The notes under the pieces: model-generated
The model's input: the letters and a program-made list of their open reading frames with translations, nothing else
Told to the model about the DNA's origin: nothing
The model's database searches: none
From: Prillingera fragicola
Taxonomy: Eukaryota; Basidiomycota; Tremellomycetes; Trichosporonales; Trichosporonaceae
Assembly (NCBI GenBank): GCA_002335605.1
Contig: BEDY01000011.1
Coordinates: 62,001 to 126,000, forward strand
Direction: 5' to 3'
Length of the DNA: 64,000 nucleotides
Shown: piece by piece, positions 44,366 to 55,691 of the stretch
Position numbering within the stretch: the first letter of the stretch is position 1
How the letters are laid out: every line of letters starts with the position of its first letter
Position numbers and translations under genes: made by a program

Positions 44366-45482
44366 TCAGTCGTGCTGTAAAGGGTCAGCATGAACCACCA
44401 TAGGACCCAGCACAACTCACCGCCCTAAACGACGCTTCGGCAGGCAACTTGACCGTCTCAAGTTTGAACACGGCGTCCCCAACAGCATCTCGGTACTCTT
44501 CAAGGGTGACCACCTCCACCAGATCTGCACCAGCCCTCAAGGCGTCCGACGCTGGCTCTTCAGACATCTCCTCGATTGCGTCGTACAGGTCGCTTCGGAA
44601 GAGCTGCTTGAGCTCGTCGCAGCTCATGGGCGGGGGCACACCAAAGTGCGACGGATGGAGGTTGACAAAGGTGAACCGCACACTCGCGAGCCGAGGGACC
44701 ATCATGAGGGTTGTGGCTGAACGGAGATTGCGCAGCTCTTCGGCGGAGAGCGTGCCCGAGCCGTGGAACACTATGACCACATCCTGGAGAGAGGCGGGCA
44801 CCATGTCAAAGGCGAGGTAGGAGAACGGGTGGTCGTTCCACTCTCCCAGGGTAACGTTGAGGACGAGTTTCTCAATCGGATGCGAGTTGAAGAACGTGTA
44901 TCGGTTTGGGATCCGCCATGTGTCAAAGAAGGCCACGACGGTGATGGCAGAGTGGACGAGGCCAAAGTTGCGCGGCATCACCCCGCCAACGCCGGAATGC
45001 AAACGCACAGTGGTCGCACTCTTGAGGCGGTGGACTAGAAAGTCTAGATCTTCCCGGTAGCGTTCATAGTAGATGTCGACCGTTTGGGTGTGGAAGCCGA
45101 GCTGGGCGACACTGTCGTGCTTGAAGGCTGATTCGGTGAGGTGGGCCGGGTGCCGGCCGTGGGGGGTCGCGACGAAGTGGGCGATATGGGGCTCCTCGTT
45201 CTCGTCGTCTTTTGCTACTTTGCGGTCGTCGTCGTCGCCGCCGAGGTTGAGCTGGGAGAGCTTTAGCATATGCTCGGAGCATGGCCCGCCGAGGACGATG
45301 TGGTTGAGCAGGAGATTGTCGACCTGAAACTTGACCTGGCGGGAGGTCTGGCGGAGCGTCAACAGGGTCGTGCGTGGAGAGTAATGGAGGATGGTCGCAA
45401 ATATGTGAGGGTAGTCTTTGTGATTGATTACACCAAGCATGATGCCTACTGGGCGAGGAAGAGTGATATGAAGAAGTGCCAT
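44366..45482 (-). CDS. F-box-like family protein P1, 356 residues
   Basis: Exon 45482-44421 is followed by a 46-nt intron and a nine-base last exon (44374-44366) coding His-Asp-stop. The start is ATG 45482 (MALLHITL); MLGVINHKDY downstream is an alternative. Residues 20-60 carry the family's F-box-like motif: DYPHIFATIL, LLTLRQTSRQV, NHIVL. The middle has the shared strands EKLVLNVTLG, LQDVVIVF and VRFTFVNLHP. The C-terminus has EEYRDAVGDAVFKLETV. F-box proteins commonly recruit targets to SCF ubiquitin ligases, but this motif is only F-box-like and the role is inferred. It lacks the long disordered arm of P2-P4. Confidence 0.68.
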
Positions 45483-47437
45483 GGAGGACCCAGTCGATGT
45501 TTAGAGTGTAGCACCGGCGAACGTTGCTGGATCTGCGGACCTATTCAAGCATTGACGCCACCGGCGCCATGGTGGCGTCGCTGGTACCCTTGACACTCAT
45601 GTCGCCAGCGAACACCCAGTTTTCTGTATTGGTGAAAGACGTTTAGATGAAGGCGGCCCGTCCGAGTCTCTCAGGACACTGTGGGGCGCCTGGGCAAACG
45701 CCACAACGCCACCCCCACACTCCCTCGTGTCACGGAACAGAGAACAACTATTGTTGCCAGCACGTTCAAGCGTAACATTGCAGAAAGTACCAACAAGCCT
45801 CGCTGAACGTGATTGAGATCATTTGAAAAGCATGTCAGTCAGCTGCTTGTGGTGAGTGTGCACTAGCGAGCACTGCTTGCTGTCTCAAGGTAGGCGTCGT
45901 CAACGGGCGATCAGCACGTCGCCCTGAGATATCAATGTCAGAACGCAGTGCATGCCAGCATTCCGGCAGAGAGATAGCACAGCTATGGCTAGACTCTGGT
46001 CTTCGTTGTTCAGCCCACTGTGACATGGGAAGGCAACAAATGACCAAAGATGGGCTCGTGAATGTCTTGAGCCTACCGCGAGATAAGAGTTACGTAATAC
46101 AGTCTTCGTCTCGAGGATGGTCCTTCCTCGGTTGCGCCAACGCCGGGTCCTGCGCATAATCATGTCGTTAGACACATTCTGGGGAGGCTTCGCACTTGAG
46201 CCTATGCCTGAAGTGCGTGGTGGAGGAGTAGAGTACGAGTTCCGCGTTGCCGTTGCTGTTCCGGTCACCGGAAGTGCCAGCCGCCGAACAACACCCCGGA
46301 ATGTTAGGAGTGCAGGACCCTTCGGCGATCACTTACGTGAGCTTTGGAGCGGGTCCCACCGTCCTGGGTCACAAACTCCATCCATCTGTAAAGGTACATG
46401 GCGTTTTGGGTCTCTGTGCTTCAGACTGTAGGTAGGGGGCATCATTCTCAAGGGTCCAGCACTGCCATGTGGAACGTTGAAGACAGCACCCCCCGAAGAA
46501 ATTGGGCATATTTCTTTGACAGTGGCTGCCATTACGCACTTTGGCTTGGCATGGCCGTACATCTCGATTGTCAGGACCTACCGAAGTCTACAGGAACGGT
46601 CAGAAGAGTTTCGGGTCAGTCAATGTCAAACCCAAAGTCTGGCGCCAGTCACCACTTCCAGCCCATTCCCCTGCGTATTCACTCTTTATCTCGTGCCGAA
46701 CCCAGATCCAGCCTGCTTAAGAGTGCACAGCTGTGCTGATCACCTAGGCACAATCACTTGCCTGCACAGCAAACCATGGCCTGGGCCATGGTTCGGTGTC
46801 GCAATTCCAGCTCCGACGCGGCGCCGTGGCGTCGGCGTCCTGAAAGGTCGAAGCCTTGGTGAGGGGAGCAGCCGCACAAAGCGGCACGAGTGTCGTCCGG
46901 AGAGGTCAGGTGCTGCGCCGCGGCATGCGTCCCGGCGCTCCCAGCGCCGTTGCGCGTCGGTGTGAAAAGGTCGCCGGGGCAGTGCACGTTGAATGCGTCA
47001 CATGCCGTAGAACCGGGGGTTTGTTGCAGGAGCCGAAGAGGAGGCGGACGAATCGACAGAGTGGATGGGTGGGTGGTGGCGCCGACCGCCATTGACATCG
47101 AGTGTGGCACTTTTTCGGCATCCAGCCAGCCCACCCTCTAGCCGCGACCAGATCCGGGTGGGCCGGTGGAGGTCGTTCAATGCTTTGGTATACCTGTTGC
47201 GATTGTTGCTGCTGCTCGTTGCAAGGATTGATTGCTTGCTGCTTGGGCGTGCAGAGAAGCAATTAGCAATCTCTTCTGCACAGCTAGGCGGTGCAGATGA
47301 TTCTCGTTGTCAGTTGACGAGGTGCGCAAGACGGAGCGTCCTTTCCGGACACTGGCATTCAGGAGACGAATGAGGCAGCAAGGTGTTTGTGTCGCGCTTG
47401 TCGCTGCCAGATCTACCCGCCCATGTTGTCAATCTGA
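45483..47437. other. 2-kb stretch without a supported gene
   Basis: No frame with splice plan or domain was found on either strand. It includes the upstream region of the GPI-protein gene. Confidence 0.45.
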
Positions 47438-47447
47438 TATATTTAAG
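47438..47447 (+). promoter_or_regulatory. TATA-like element TATATTTAAG
   Basis: It is 86 bp upstream of ATG 47524. The identical 10-mer lies 76 bp upstream of the second wall-protein gene. Confidence 0.5.
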
Positions 47448-47523
47448 CAAACCAAAGGCTACTCTCCTTGACAATCTTTACCCGCTCATCAACAACTTGT
47501 CTTCACACAAACCCAAACTCACG

Positions 47524-48659
47524 ATGACACCAACAAAGACTCTTTTCATCCTGGCACTCCTCGCCCGTGCGTGTTTTTTTTAAAAAGCTCACCACTGACG
47601 GCAGAACCAATCCTGTCCTTCCCTCTGAATCACTCACCACTGGTCCGTCTGTCGATCCGTCAAGCGGAAACCTCTACAATTGAGGGTGATGAGGGCACGC
47701 TCCCAGCTGCCCCAGGCTCAGACACGACCACAATCACTCCCACGGAAGGTACACTTCCTGCCGCGGGCTCACTCCCAAAATGCCCCACCGCAAACACCCC
47801 CGCTCCTCTCGATTCAAACAACGTGCCCACCTGCGAAGTATTCTGCGAGCCCATCACCAACGCGGACGGTACCATTACCCAATGCGACGGGTCTGTCACC
47901 CCAGCGCCAAAAGCATGCCCCACCACAAACCCCGACGGCAGTATTCTCAACTGCAACGGCAACACGACACCTCCGCCAGGAACTGGGCTTCCAATGTGCA
48001 AAGATGGCGAGCCGACGCCTGTTGATGATGCGGGATTTCCCCTCTGCTCTCGTATTGCGTGCGAGCCCACTCACCACCCCGACGGCACCCTTTCTGGGTG
48101 TGGCATTGAGAACAAGCCCAAGGGAACCAAGCCAACAAAGGACGATATCCCCAAATGCTGCGAGACTGGTCCCAACACGGCGTGCCCAGCAGTTGTCGTG
48201 GAGTGCTATGGCACCGACGGCAAAATCCACAACGGCGAGTTCGACGGCCAGGATGTTGGAGAGAGTAAAGGTACCGAGACGACCACGGGCACCAAGAACC
48301 CGGACGGCACGACTACCAATCCTGACGGCACCACCACCCACCAGGATGGCACGACGACCAACCCCGACGGCACACCTGCTCCAAACCCCAACACGGGATC
48401 TACGGGCGGTACTGGATCAACTGGCGGCACAGGCTCTACCGGTGGCACAGGATCCACTGGCGGAACTGGCACCTCTGGCGGCAGTGGTTCCAGCAGCAAC
48501 CCGGCTGGCTCGCGCGTCTCTGGCTCGACGACTGCTAGGCTCAATACCACTGCTCGCCCCACTACTGCCGCCTCAGAGGGCGAGCAAGTCACGCCCCGCA
48601 CCAATGTGCTTATTTGTCTCTGGCCCATCATCTTTGCGGCTTGGGCCATGCTTGTTTAG
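47524..48659 (+). CDS. GPI-anchored cell-wall protein with Asp-Gly-Thr and Ser-Thr-Gly repeats
   Basis: The 365-residue product comes from exons 47524-47566 and 47605-48659, with a 38-nt phase-1 intron directly after the signal-peptide core (MTPTKTLFILALLA). The mature part is secreted: a cysteine-containing region with repeated NPDG / NADG turns (residues about 75-220), then NPDGTTT repeats and STGGTG repeats, then a Ser/Thr-rich stalk. The C-terminus has a hydrophobic tail (LICLWPIIFAAWAMLV), as expected for GPI attachment. The spacing of cysteines around ADGTITQC and PDGSILNC suggests a small disulfide module. It is probably a covalently bound wall or adhesin-like protein. The partner gene at 49565 has a similar plan but no cysteine region. 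Confidence 0.8.
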
Positions 48660-49488
48660 TTGTGATAAATTTATACACTAGTTGTAGTACGTTGTAGACT
48701 TGACACATGCATTTTCAGTAACGTCCACTTTGGATTGAAAATCGGCTCCCACCAAAGCCAGCCCACTACTGTACCAACATGCACCATGCCACGCTGTTGG
48801 TGCTTCTCATTGGAAATACCTCATCTCAAACTTGACTGATTCCAGCAATCTCTCGACCGTGTACACTGCATGAGATTGTCAGCCCAAAGTACTGGATGAT
48901 AACTCTCACACAAAGTTGCCCGTACCCACGATCCCCAGAGACCGTAACGAATCAAGATCTCCCAACTGCCACCCCTCTGGCGCAATCAAGCATAACCACA
49001 ATTCTCAGCACCTGCACCGCCGAGGCGAGCCCAGACCCATCCGCAAGTCTAGCCGCACCTGATACAATTCACCTGTCTATCGGCACTGTTTTGCATCTGT
49101 GGGTGAATGGGAACGGGTCACCCGGCCAGTGTTGGCTGAACGCCGAGATCCTCCCGCTGCCGTTCTCTTCTTCGGTTCCTACGTGGCTGTGGCGGTGTCG
49201 GTCGTTTACTCCGAACAAGATTCATCCGTCTTCCCTACACCCACAGGGGCAACTCAATACTGAATGTCAATACATGCACAGAGTTGGAAAGTACTGAGCC
49301 GGCCGTCGGTCTGCCTCCCTGTGTGGGTGGCTTGGCTTGCACTGCTGTGTGGTTTCGGGTTGGATACAGCACTGCCTGGTGGGGAGACTTTGACGTGAAG
49401 ATCTGACATTGTTCTCGAGGCGGTGGGCGCCGACGGTCATTTTAATCACCTGAAATCAACAACTCTACTCGCCAAGACACTGAGCATG
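48660..49488. other. Intergenic, no gene seen
   Basis: A plus-strand frame at 48896-49297 has no domain, signal peptide or splice plan and is not called. Confidence 0.45.
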
Positions 49489-49498
49489 TATATTTAAG
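49489..49498 (+). promoter_or_regulatory. TATA-like element TATATTTAAG
   Basis: It is 76 bp upstream of ATG 49565 and identical to the element at 47438. Confidence 0.5.
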
Positions 49499-49564
49499 AA
49501 CTATTGCGTACTGACAACAAAACTCACAACGACCTCGCACTGACAGTCACACCACAACCCCAAC

Positions 49565-50392
49565 ATGCGCCTCACCACCTTTGCCGTAGCAGCCAGCCTC
49601 GCCCTTTCTCTGGGTACGCCGCAGCCTCCAACCCAACTAACTCCCCAGCCCCAGTAACGGCCCACCCCATGCGCGTCGGGACCGGCACGCACGCCCTCGC
49701 GCCCCGCCAGTCCCCCGAGCCCGGCGCAGAGGACCCTCCCCCCGACGCCACCAGTCCTCCCAGCGAGCCCATCGTTGACCCAGTCGAGCCCGAGACTGGG
49801 GAGCCGACCACGGGTGAGCCGACCACGGGTGAGCCCACGACTGGGGAACCAACGACTGGCGAGCCGACAACCGGCGAGCCCACGACGGGCGAACCGACCA
49901 CCGGCGAACCGACCACTGGCGAACCCACGACTGGCGAACCCACGACCGGCGAGCCTACGACCGGAGAGCCGACCACAGGGGAACCCACCACTGGTGAGCC
50001 TACCACCGGCGAGCCCAACACTGGTGGCTCGACCACGGGTTCCAACACCGGCGGCAGCAACACTGGCGGCAGTAACACTGGCGGCTCCAACACCGGCGGT
50101 ACCGGTTCCAACACTGGTGGTACCGGCTCCAACACTGGTGGTACGGGATCCACTAACGGGGGCACGGGGTCCAACAGTGGCGGCACGGGTACCAAGGCTT
50201 CGGCTTCTGTTAGTGGTGTCAAGCCCAGCACGACTGTCAAGGTGGGTTTTCTGATGGTTGGGAAACTGACGACGCTAGACTTCTGCGACCGCTTCTGCCA
50301 AGTCTGGCGCGCTTGTTTCGACGCCTTATGCCTTTGGCACCATGTTGGCTGCCCTTGCTGGTGCGGTGGTTGCTGGCGTGTTTGTTGTATAA
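49565..50392 (+). CDS. GPI-anchored, GEPTT-repeat cell-wall protein
   Basis: The 251-residue product comes from exons 49565-49613, 49649-50241 and 50279-50392, with introns of 35 and 37 nt. The signal peptide is MRLTTFAVAASLALSL; the first intron falls inside its end. Fourteen exact GEPTT repeats plus one GEPNT follow, then Ser-Asn-Thr-Gly-Gly repeats (SNTGGTG). The last exon encodes the GPI signal, ending LAALAGAVVAGVFVV. If the second intron is not spliced, the frame loses this tail and ends in a cysteine-rich non-anchored sequence, so splicing decides anchoring. It has no globular domain and is likely a wall spacer or glycosylated coat protein. Confidence 0.8.
49798..50007 (+). repeat. 15-bp coding minisatellite, 14 units
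   Basis: Fourteen units of 15 bp each encode Gly-Glu-Pro-Thr-Thr without a single amino-acid change. Third positions vary between units (GAGCCGACC, GAACCCACG and so on), so the protein repeat is conserved while synonymous sites differ. Confidence 0.9.
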
Positions 50393-50658
50393 GCACCTCG
50401 AAATTGAAAAACATGAACAGAGATGTGCATTTCGTAGATCTTATGAATGTTGTTGATCGAGACGAGCGTGAGCGAAGCACTTGCCATTGTGTCAGATGCT
50501 ATCCTCGCTGGACATCCTAAGCAACGGCCTCCGCATCAACCATACCCAAGCGCCATGATCTCACCTTCAGCGTCTGACGACGAAAGTCATTCATTGCATA
50601 ATTCATTACTCATGCCTGTCCAAACAACTGGACCGGCCATAGCGAAGAAACCCTCAAC

Positions 50659-52984
50659 TCAGACACAACGCGCAGCATCAGGCTCAGTCTGGATTCTAAA
50701 CGCATACTCGCCAACACGCTCCCTGTACTCCTCCCGAGTCAAGAATTCAATCTCGTCAAGCCGGCGTTTGAGTTCGTGACGGACATTGACAAAGCCAGGG
50801 ATACGCTTCTTGAATGTGTGGCGACCTAGCGGGGTCTCAAACTCCTTGAGGGACTCTTCTGCCCAGTCCGGATCGTCGATGAGAGTATACAAGGCCTCGA
50901 GCATGATGGCGCGACGGAAGCCTGGACGGTCGGTGTTGGCAAGCTCGGTCCACTGCGCACTGGCCTGTTTGACAACATAGGTTTCAAAGATGGGGTACAA
51001 GTCCACCAGCGTGTAGCGCACGCCGTCGTCCATGAGCATCTGCCGAGCCAGCGCTGCCAGCACCCCAGGCACGAGATTCCTCCGTAGCGACACATTGGTT
51101 AGGATGCGCCGCTTGTCGTTGCCTTTGGTGGTGGGTGTGAAGACGAAGACGGCTTCCTTGAGTTTTGAACGAGAGCAAGTGTTCCTTGGCCACCAAAAGT
51201 ACTTGTAGTCGCTTTGGCAACGGGGGTAGAAAATGTTGAAGACACATTTGGTTGCGCGGCGGTCAAAGTAGAACCACCAAGACTGCGTTTTTTCCAGTAG
51301 CGTGATGAAAACAACGGCCTGGTGGATGGCTTTTGGTGGCCAACCCGCTAGAGCCTGACTACCCTCCTCGCAGTGTTCCGAGGAAGACTCACAGCGAGGA
51401 GGGGGAGTTTTTGGGCTGAGGTGGTAGCGCACAACGTTGACGCCAGGAGGGATGACCAGGCGACCCTGCCCAGTGAGGAGAGGAGGACCTCCACCTCCGA
51501 TGATGTCGATGACGCAGGGGCTGGGAGACTCCTGGAACTCAGGCAGCACTGTGGACCACATGGGGTCTTGAGACTTGTAGCACGCGGAGCATCGACGGTC
51601 GTACTCGTACATGACGGGCAGGCGTCCTTGCGGGCTGGTGATTTGGACAAACGTCCCGTCTGGCCTGACAACAATGACATGGGTGCTCAAGCACTTGTCC
51701 ACAATGGCGCGAGCAGAGCGACACGTGCGGCGCAGATTGAGTTGGGTGCTGCGGTTGCTCAAGCGGACCACTTGATCAAAGATGTGAGGGAAGGACGGCA
51801 TGTCAAAGTGGCAACTGAGCTTGTTGGCAGGACGAGAAATAAGGGCGGGTGGCTTCGTGAAGCCAAAGTTGTCTGCGGCGGCGGCGATCGGCTGACCCTT
51901 GCGCTTGTTGACAGGCTCGGCGAGCTTGAAGTGACTGTGGAACCCACAATCCTGACCAGTTCCGTGGCAGATGATGCTGGGTGTCTTTGCATTTCTGTAG
52001 AGGGGTTGCTTCTTGGAGCCAGCGGTGAAGGTAGTGATTTCGTGCTCATCAGCGACAAACTTGGCTGCCCAAGAATCCACTGTGAGATTGCCACTTGCGA
52101 CACTCTTTGCATCGATCTTGTCGCCAAGGTCAAAATCCTCGGTAATAGTAGATGTTGTCGATAACAGACCGTTTGCCGAAAGGGCCTTTGGACGACGAGG
52201 CTTGCCCGCCATCTTCTTCCTGCGCTTCTTGGACTCGTTCGACTTTGTAGACTTAGTAGACCCTGCTGACCGAACAAAGGTGGGCTCAGGAGCGGCGCCC
52301 ATGTCAAATCTGAGCTCGTCGTTCACAGTGGCAGACGCATAGCCGTTGCAGGTGGCCTCCAGGTCTTCGTCTCCATGATCTGGCATGCTCGGAGGGTCCT
52401 CCACAGGACGCCCGGACGATGCAGCCAGCGCCTCCAGGTCCTCGTCTCCATGATCTGGCATGCTCGGAGGGCCCTCCACAGGACGCCCGGACGATGCAGC
52501 CAGCGCCTCACGCAGAACCGAACAGACAGCCGACTTGTGGATACGGTGGCCGTCATGGAAAATCAAAGCTCTTGGAACAGCTTGGTGGCGAACCGGCTCA
52601 GTGCCAGAACCAGGCGGATCACGCCAGGACTGAGGCAGCCTGGCAATAACCTTTTCCTCATCAGCTTCGCCTGGCGTCGTGCGAGGGGATGTTGGAGCTG
52701 TGACTCGAGCTGGGCTGGGATTGGACGTGAATGCGCCTGGGAGGAGAGATACTGGAGACGTGGGGTTGAGCTGTAGCATGCTCGGTGTAAGAGACCCGTC
52801 GGCGTTGGGCAGTGTGTTCTGAGCCTTGGACGCGGCGAGTGAACCGGCGTTGCCCTTTGATTGCCAGGGCTTGGGTATCGGGTGGTGACCGTCGTGAAAG
52901 GGTTTGGACTGTATAGTGTAGTGATGAGTATTGTGATGCAGAAAGGGAGGCGGTGAGGACGACACGTACGTGTGTGCACCCCAT
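50659..52984 (-). CDS. F-box-like family protein P2, 754 residues, predicted N-myristoylated
   Basis: A 15-nt first exon (52984-52970) codes MGCTH and is spliced over 61 nt (GTACGT donor, TATACAG acceptor) to exon 52908-50659, beginning SKPFHDGHH. The unspliced frame upstream opens only at a GTG. The join creates MGCTHS, which fits the N-myristoylation rule (Gly2, Ser6) with a palmitoylatable Cys3. A 340-residue disordered arm follows, including Lys/Arg-rich KKRRKKMAGKPRRPK. The F-box-like motif is FPHIFDQVVRL...LNLRRTCRSAR. Shared blocks are TSPQGRLPVM, AVFVFTPT, VRYTLVDLYP and the C-terminal EFLTREEYRERVGEYAF. The arm holds a 75-nt tandem duplication. Function unknown; a membrane-tethered recognition protein is plausible. 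Confidence 0.75.
52355..52504. repeat. Tandem duplication, 2 x 75 bp, in the P2 coding sequence
   Basis: Two adjacent 75-bp copies are nearly identical and keep the frame, each coding 25 residues (LAASSGRPVE...PSMPDHGDEDLEA). Of the two amino-acid-level copies only one position differs (Gly/Asp). Confidence 0.9.
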
Positions 52985-53399
52985 GGCGGTTGTGCACCGA
53001 GGGGTGGACCACAAGGGGTCCGTTGGATGAGTCTGGGTGCCAGAGTGTGATGTGTTCTAGGCTGTAAAGATGTTTGCAGCTACTGAAAGATGTGTGCTGC
53101 ACAAAGAGTAAAAGATAGGACTGCAAAGAAAGGCAAACTGGTTGAGACGAGAAGAGGAGAAGAGAAAAGTTGTGCGAGGGACAACCTCCACCCCCTCGCC
53201 TGGCTGGGCTCAAACTACCATTACAGTATTGAGCCGCATCTGTCCACGCACCAGTGGTCCCCAGTACACAGTCAGTGACGGCTGTTCTTATGTACACAGT
53301 TTGACTGGCAGGATTTGCATAAGGTTGACTAACATGAACCGCATCGAGTTATCAACCTCTTTTGCATCTTTGACGCCACAGGAAACGGGTGGCACTCGA

Positions 53400-55214
53400 C
53401 TACATGTAGCCCTTCCAGCCTGGCATTGTCTTGAGACTAACACGGCTGACACTCTTCTTGATGCCATCTTTACGACTCTTGATGCTGGCAGCAAACTTTT
53501 TGGCTCCACTCTTGGGCATTTCCTGCTGTGTCAGCAATCATCACTGCCAGCACACTTACAGGAAGCACGTCGTCGTCGCCAGGCAGAGGCGGGTCATATT
53601 CATGAAGCGAGGTCTCGACCGTCTCAATCGTCCACTCCTTCTCTCCAATCAACGACCGATACTCTGCGGAAGAAAGAAACTTAATGCTCGACGTCTGGAG
53701 CTTGAAGGTCTCCTTTTCCTCCACGCTGAGGACGACATCGTCATCGATCCGCTGGCGGAGGCGGTCCAGGATCTTGTCCTGCAGCTGCGCACGATTGTGC
53801 TCTCCAGTGAACCCAAATGCCTCGGGTGACAGAGTATGCAGGTCGACAAAAGTGTAGTCCACCTGGAGGAGAAGGGAGCACATCTGGTGCGCCATGGCCT
53901 TGAGAATACCGAGATCCTCTGCCGTCGTGAAAGGAGGTTGCTTCATCTTGGGGTTGAAGGGGGTGAAGATGACGACTACCTGCTGAAGGGTCTTGGCAGC
54001 CTGAAACCCAGTGTAGATGAGTCCAGCATAATCGGGAGCATACGCGACGTTGAGGACATACTTCTTGACTCCCTCAACAATGGAGCACGCCTGAAGTGGC
54101 GAGGGAGTGCTTTGGTTGACAAAGAGTACCATTCGGTCGGCAGAGAGGTAGCGATACTCGCCGACGTCCATGTGGCCGCGGTGCTGACGCAGGTGATAGC
54201 GCACAGTGTGGACGGTGCGCAGTAGACTAGGAAGGTGAGGCAGAGTGCTTCTGCGGGGTAGACCGATAATGTCGGCAACTTTGGGTTGAAGGTGTGTGTC
54301 GAGGTCTCGAACGGACGGGGCCAGCGTCTGCCAAGCCCACATGGCGGGAAGGCGGCGATGGCCCGGTACCGTAACGATGAGCTGGGGTTTGTCCTGGATG
54401 ATAACGCGTTCCGTCATGTGGAGATCGACAAGACGACACATGTCACGAGAGACCTGGCGAAGAGTTAGGAGGGTCGGCCAGGGGCAGCTTTTGAGCATGC
54501 TCATGAGAGTGGGCGACGCGTCGACTGAACCGCTTTCGCCCGTTCCAACAGCAGTCGAAACGCGAGACATGGCCGAGTAGAACGACGGGATGGATGAAGA
54601 GCTCAGGTTGAGGATATCCGGAATTGAGCACTCGCTGACAAACTCGAGCTCTGGCAACATCGGGGCCATGTCGCAGCGCGACCGACGCGGCGTCGAGGTC
54701 GAGACGTCCTCTGGGTCAACGTCAATCCAGGACGACAGGCCAGTGGTGCTGCCCATCCAAGACGTCTCTGAAAGGTCCGGAAACGCCTGGAGAGAAGGCT
54801 CTGTGCCCTTGAGGTGGTAGATGGCCACTGGCCGCTCAGGCTTGGCTTTTACGTAGCTGAGGCCCGAAAAGCTGTCCGACTGGCGCATGGGGAAAGGGTC
54901 ATCCTCGCTGCGGCGCATGCACGCTGGCGAGCTGGTGCGCTTGCGCGGTGAGCCGAAAGACCATTCCGACATGGTTGTCCCCTTTGAGTGGGACTCGGCT
55001 AGGGAGAAGGATTCAAAGGCCTTGCATGACTTGGCGGGGGAGGGTGGGGAGGGTTGGGATGCTTGGGCGGGCTGGGCGGGGGGTGGTGCCTTGAGTTGGA
55101 GACGGGGGTGGTGAGGGATGGCCACAACGCGGTCGAGCATTGGCTGGGACTGGGAGGTGAGCTTACTGGATTTGAAGAAGACCATTGGGCTATGCTCACG
55201 AATGCGCATCCCAT
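53400..55214 (-). CDS. F-box-like family protein P3, 575 residues, predicted N-myristoylated
   Basis: Exons are 55214-55200 (15 nt, MGCAF), 55149-53560 and 53522-53400, with introns of 50 and 37 nt. The start of exon 2 is SQPMLDRV, giving MGCAFS, again a myristoylation plus Cys3 signal. An in-frame ATG at 55209 would instead give MRIREHS without the signal; the shared plan with P2 and P4 favours the 15-nt exon. The arm contains SPRKRTSSPA. The conserved parts are LTLRQVSRDM, VPGHRRLPAMWAW, KKYVLNVAYA, LQQVVVIFTPFNP, VDYTFVDLHTLSPEAFGF and KFLSSAEYRSLIGE. The last exon adds a basic tail rich in Lys and Ser (KKFAASIKSRKDGIKKS). Function unknown. Confidence 0.72.
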
Positions 55215-55691
55215 GATGCCTAGGTCGTGTGTGGCAACGGTGGTGGGGTAGAGGTGGCGCCGAAGCGGGTATAGCTAGCGATGTGAGTTAGAGACATGGC
55301 CTTGATTCGCAGCCGGTACGTACAGTTCACAAGATGAGTCGTCTACACAGGTAGAAAGACGAAATACTAAAATATCACAGGTGACACGAGAAATCGAGGT
55401 GGAATGGGCAAGAAGAGAAATCGTGTCAACACAAGTTGTATCAACATCTGGCACAGAGGGTGGAGGTCCGTGCACGGCCATCCACTTGCCGTGGCTGCAG
55501 TTGGTCAGTCAACAACCTTGTCTGCATGCATGCATGATATTCCATTCTGAGAAGATGTATGCATAGCTGAGAGCTTGTTTGCGATGGACAGACAACGGTA
55601 TGCATGACAAACGACAATAGCAAACAACTATGAAGATAAGACCAAACTTCTGCGCTCAAATAGGCTTCCTTTGTGAGCATTCTCACCACAC
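55215..55691. other. Spacer between P3 and P4; may hold a last exon of P4
   Basis: The P4 frame ends at 55692 just after a good GTGAGT donor, as P1 does before its tiny last exon. A P4 terminal exon could therefore lie here, but I could not identify it. Confidence 0.4.

Noticed and set aside
48896..49297. Plus-strand frame of 133 codons
   Set aside because: No domain, no signal peptide and no splice plan; amino-acid use looks random.
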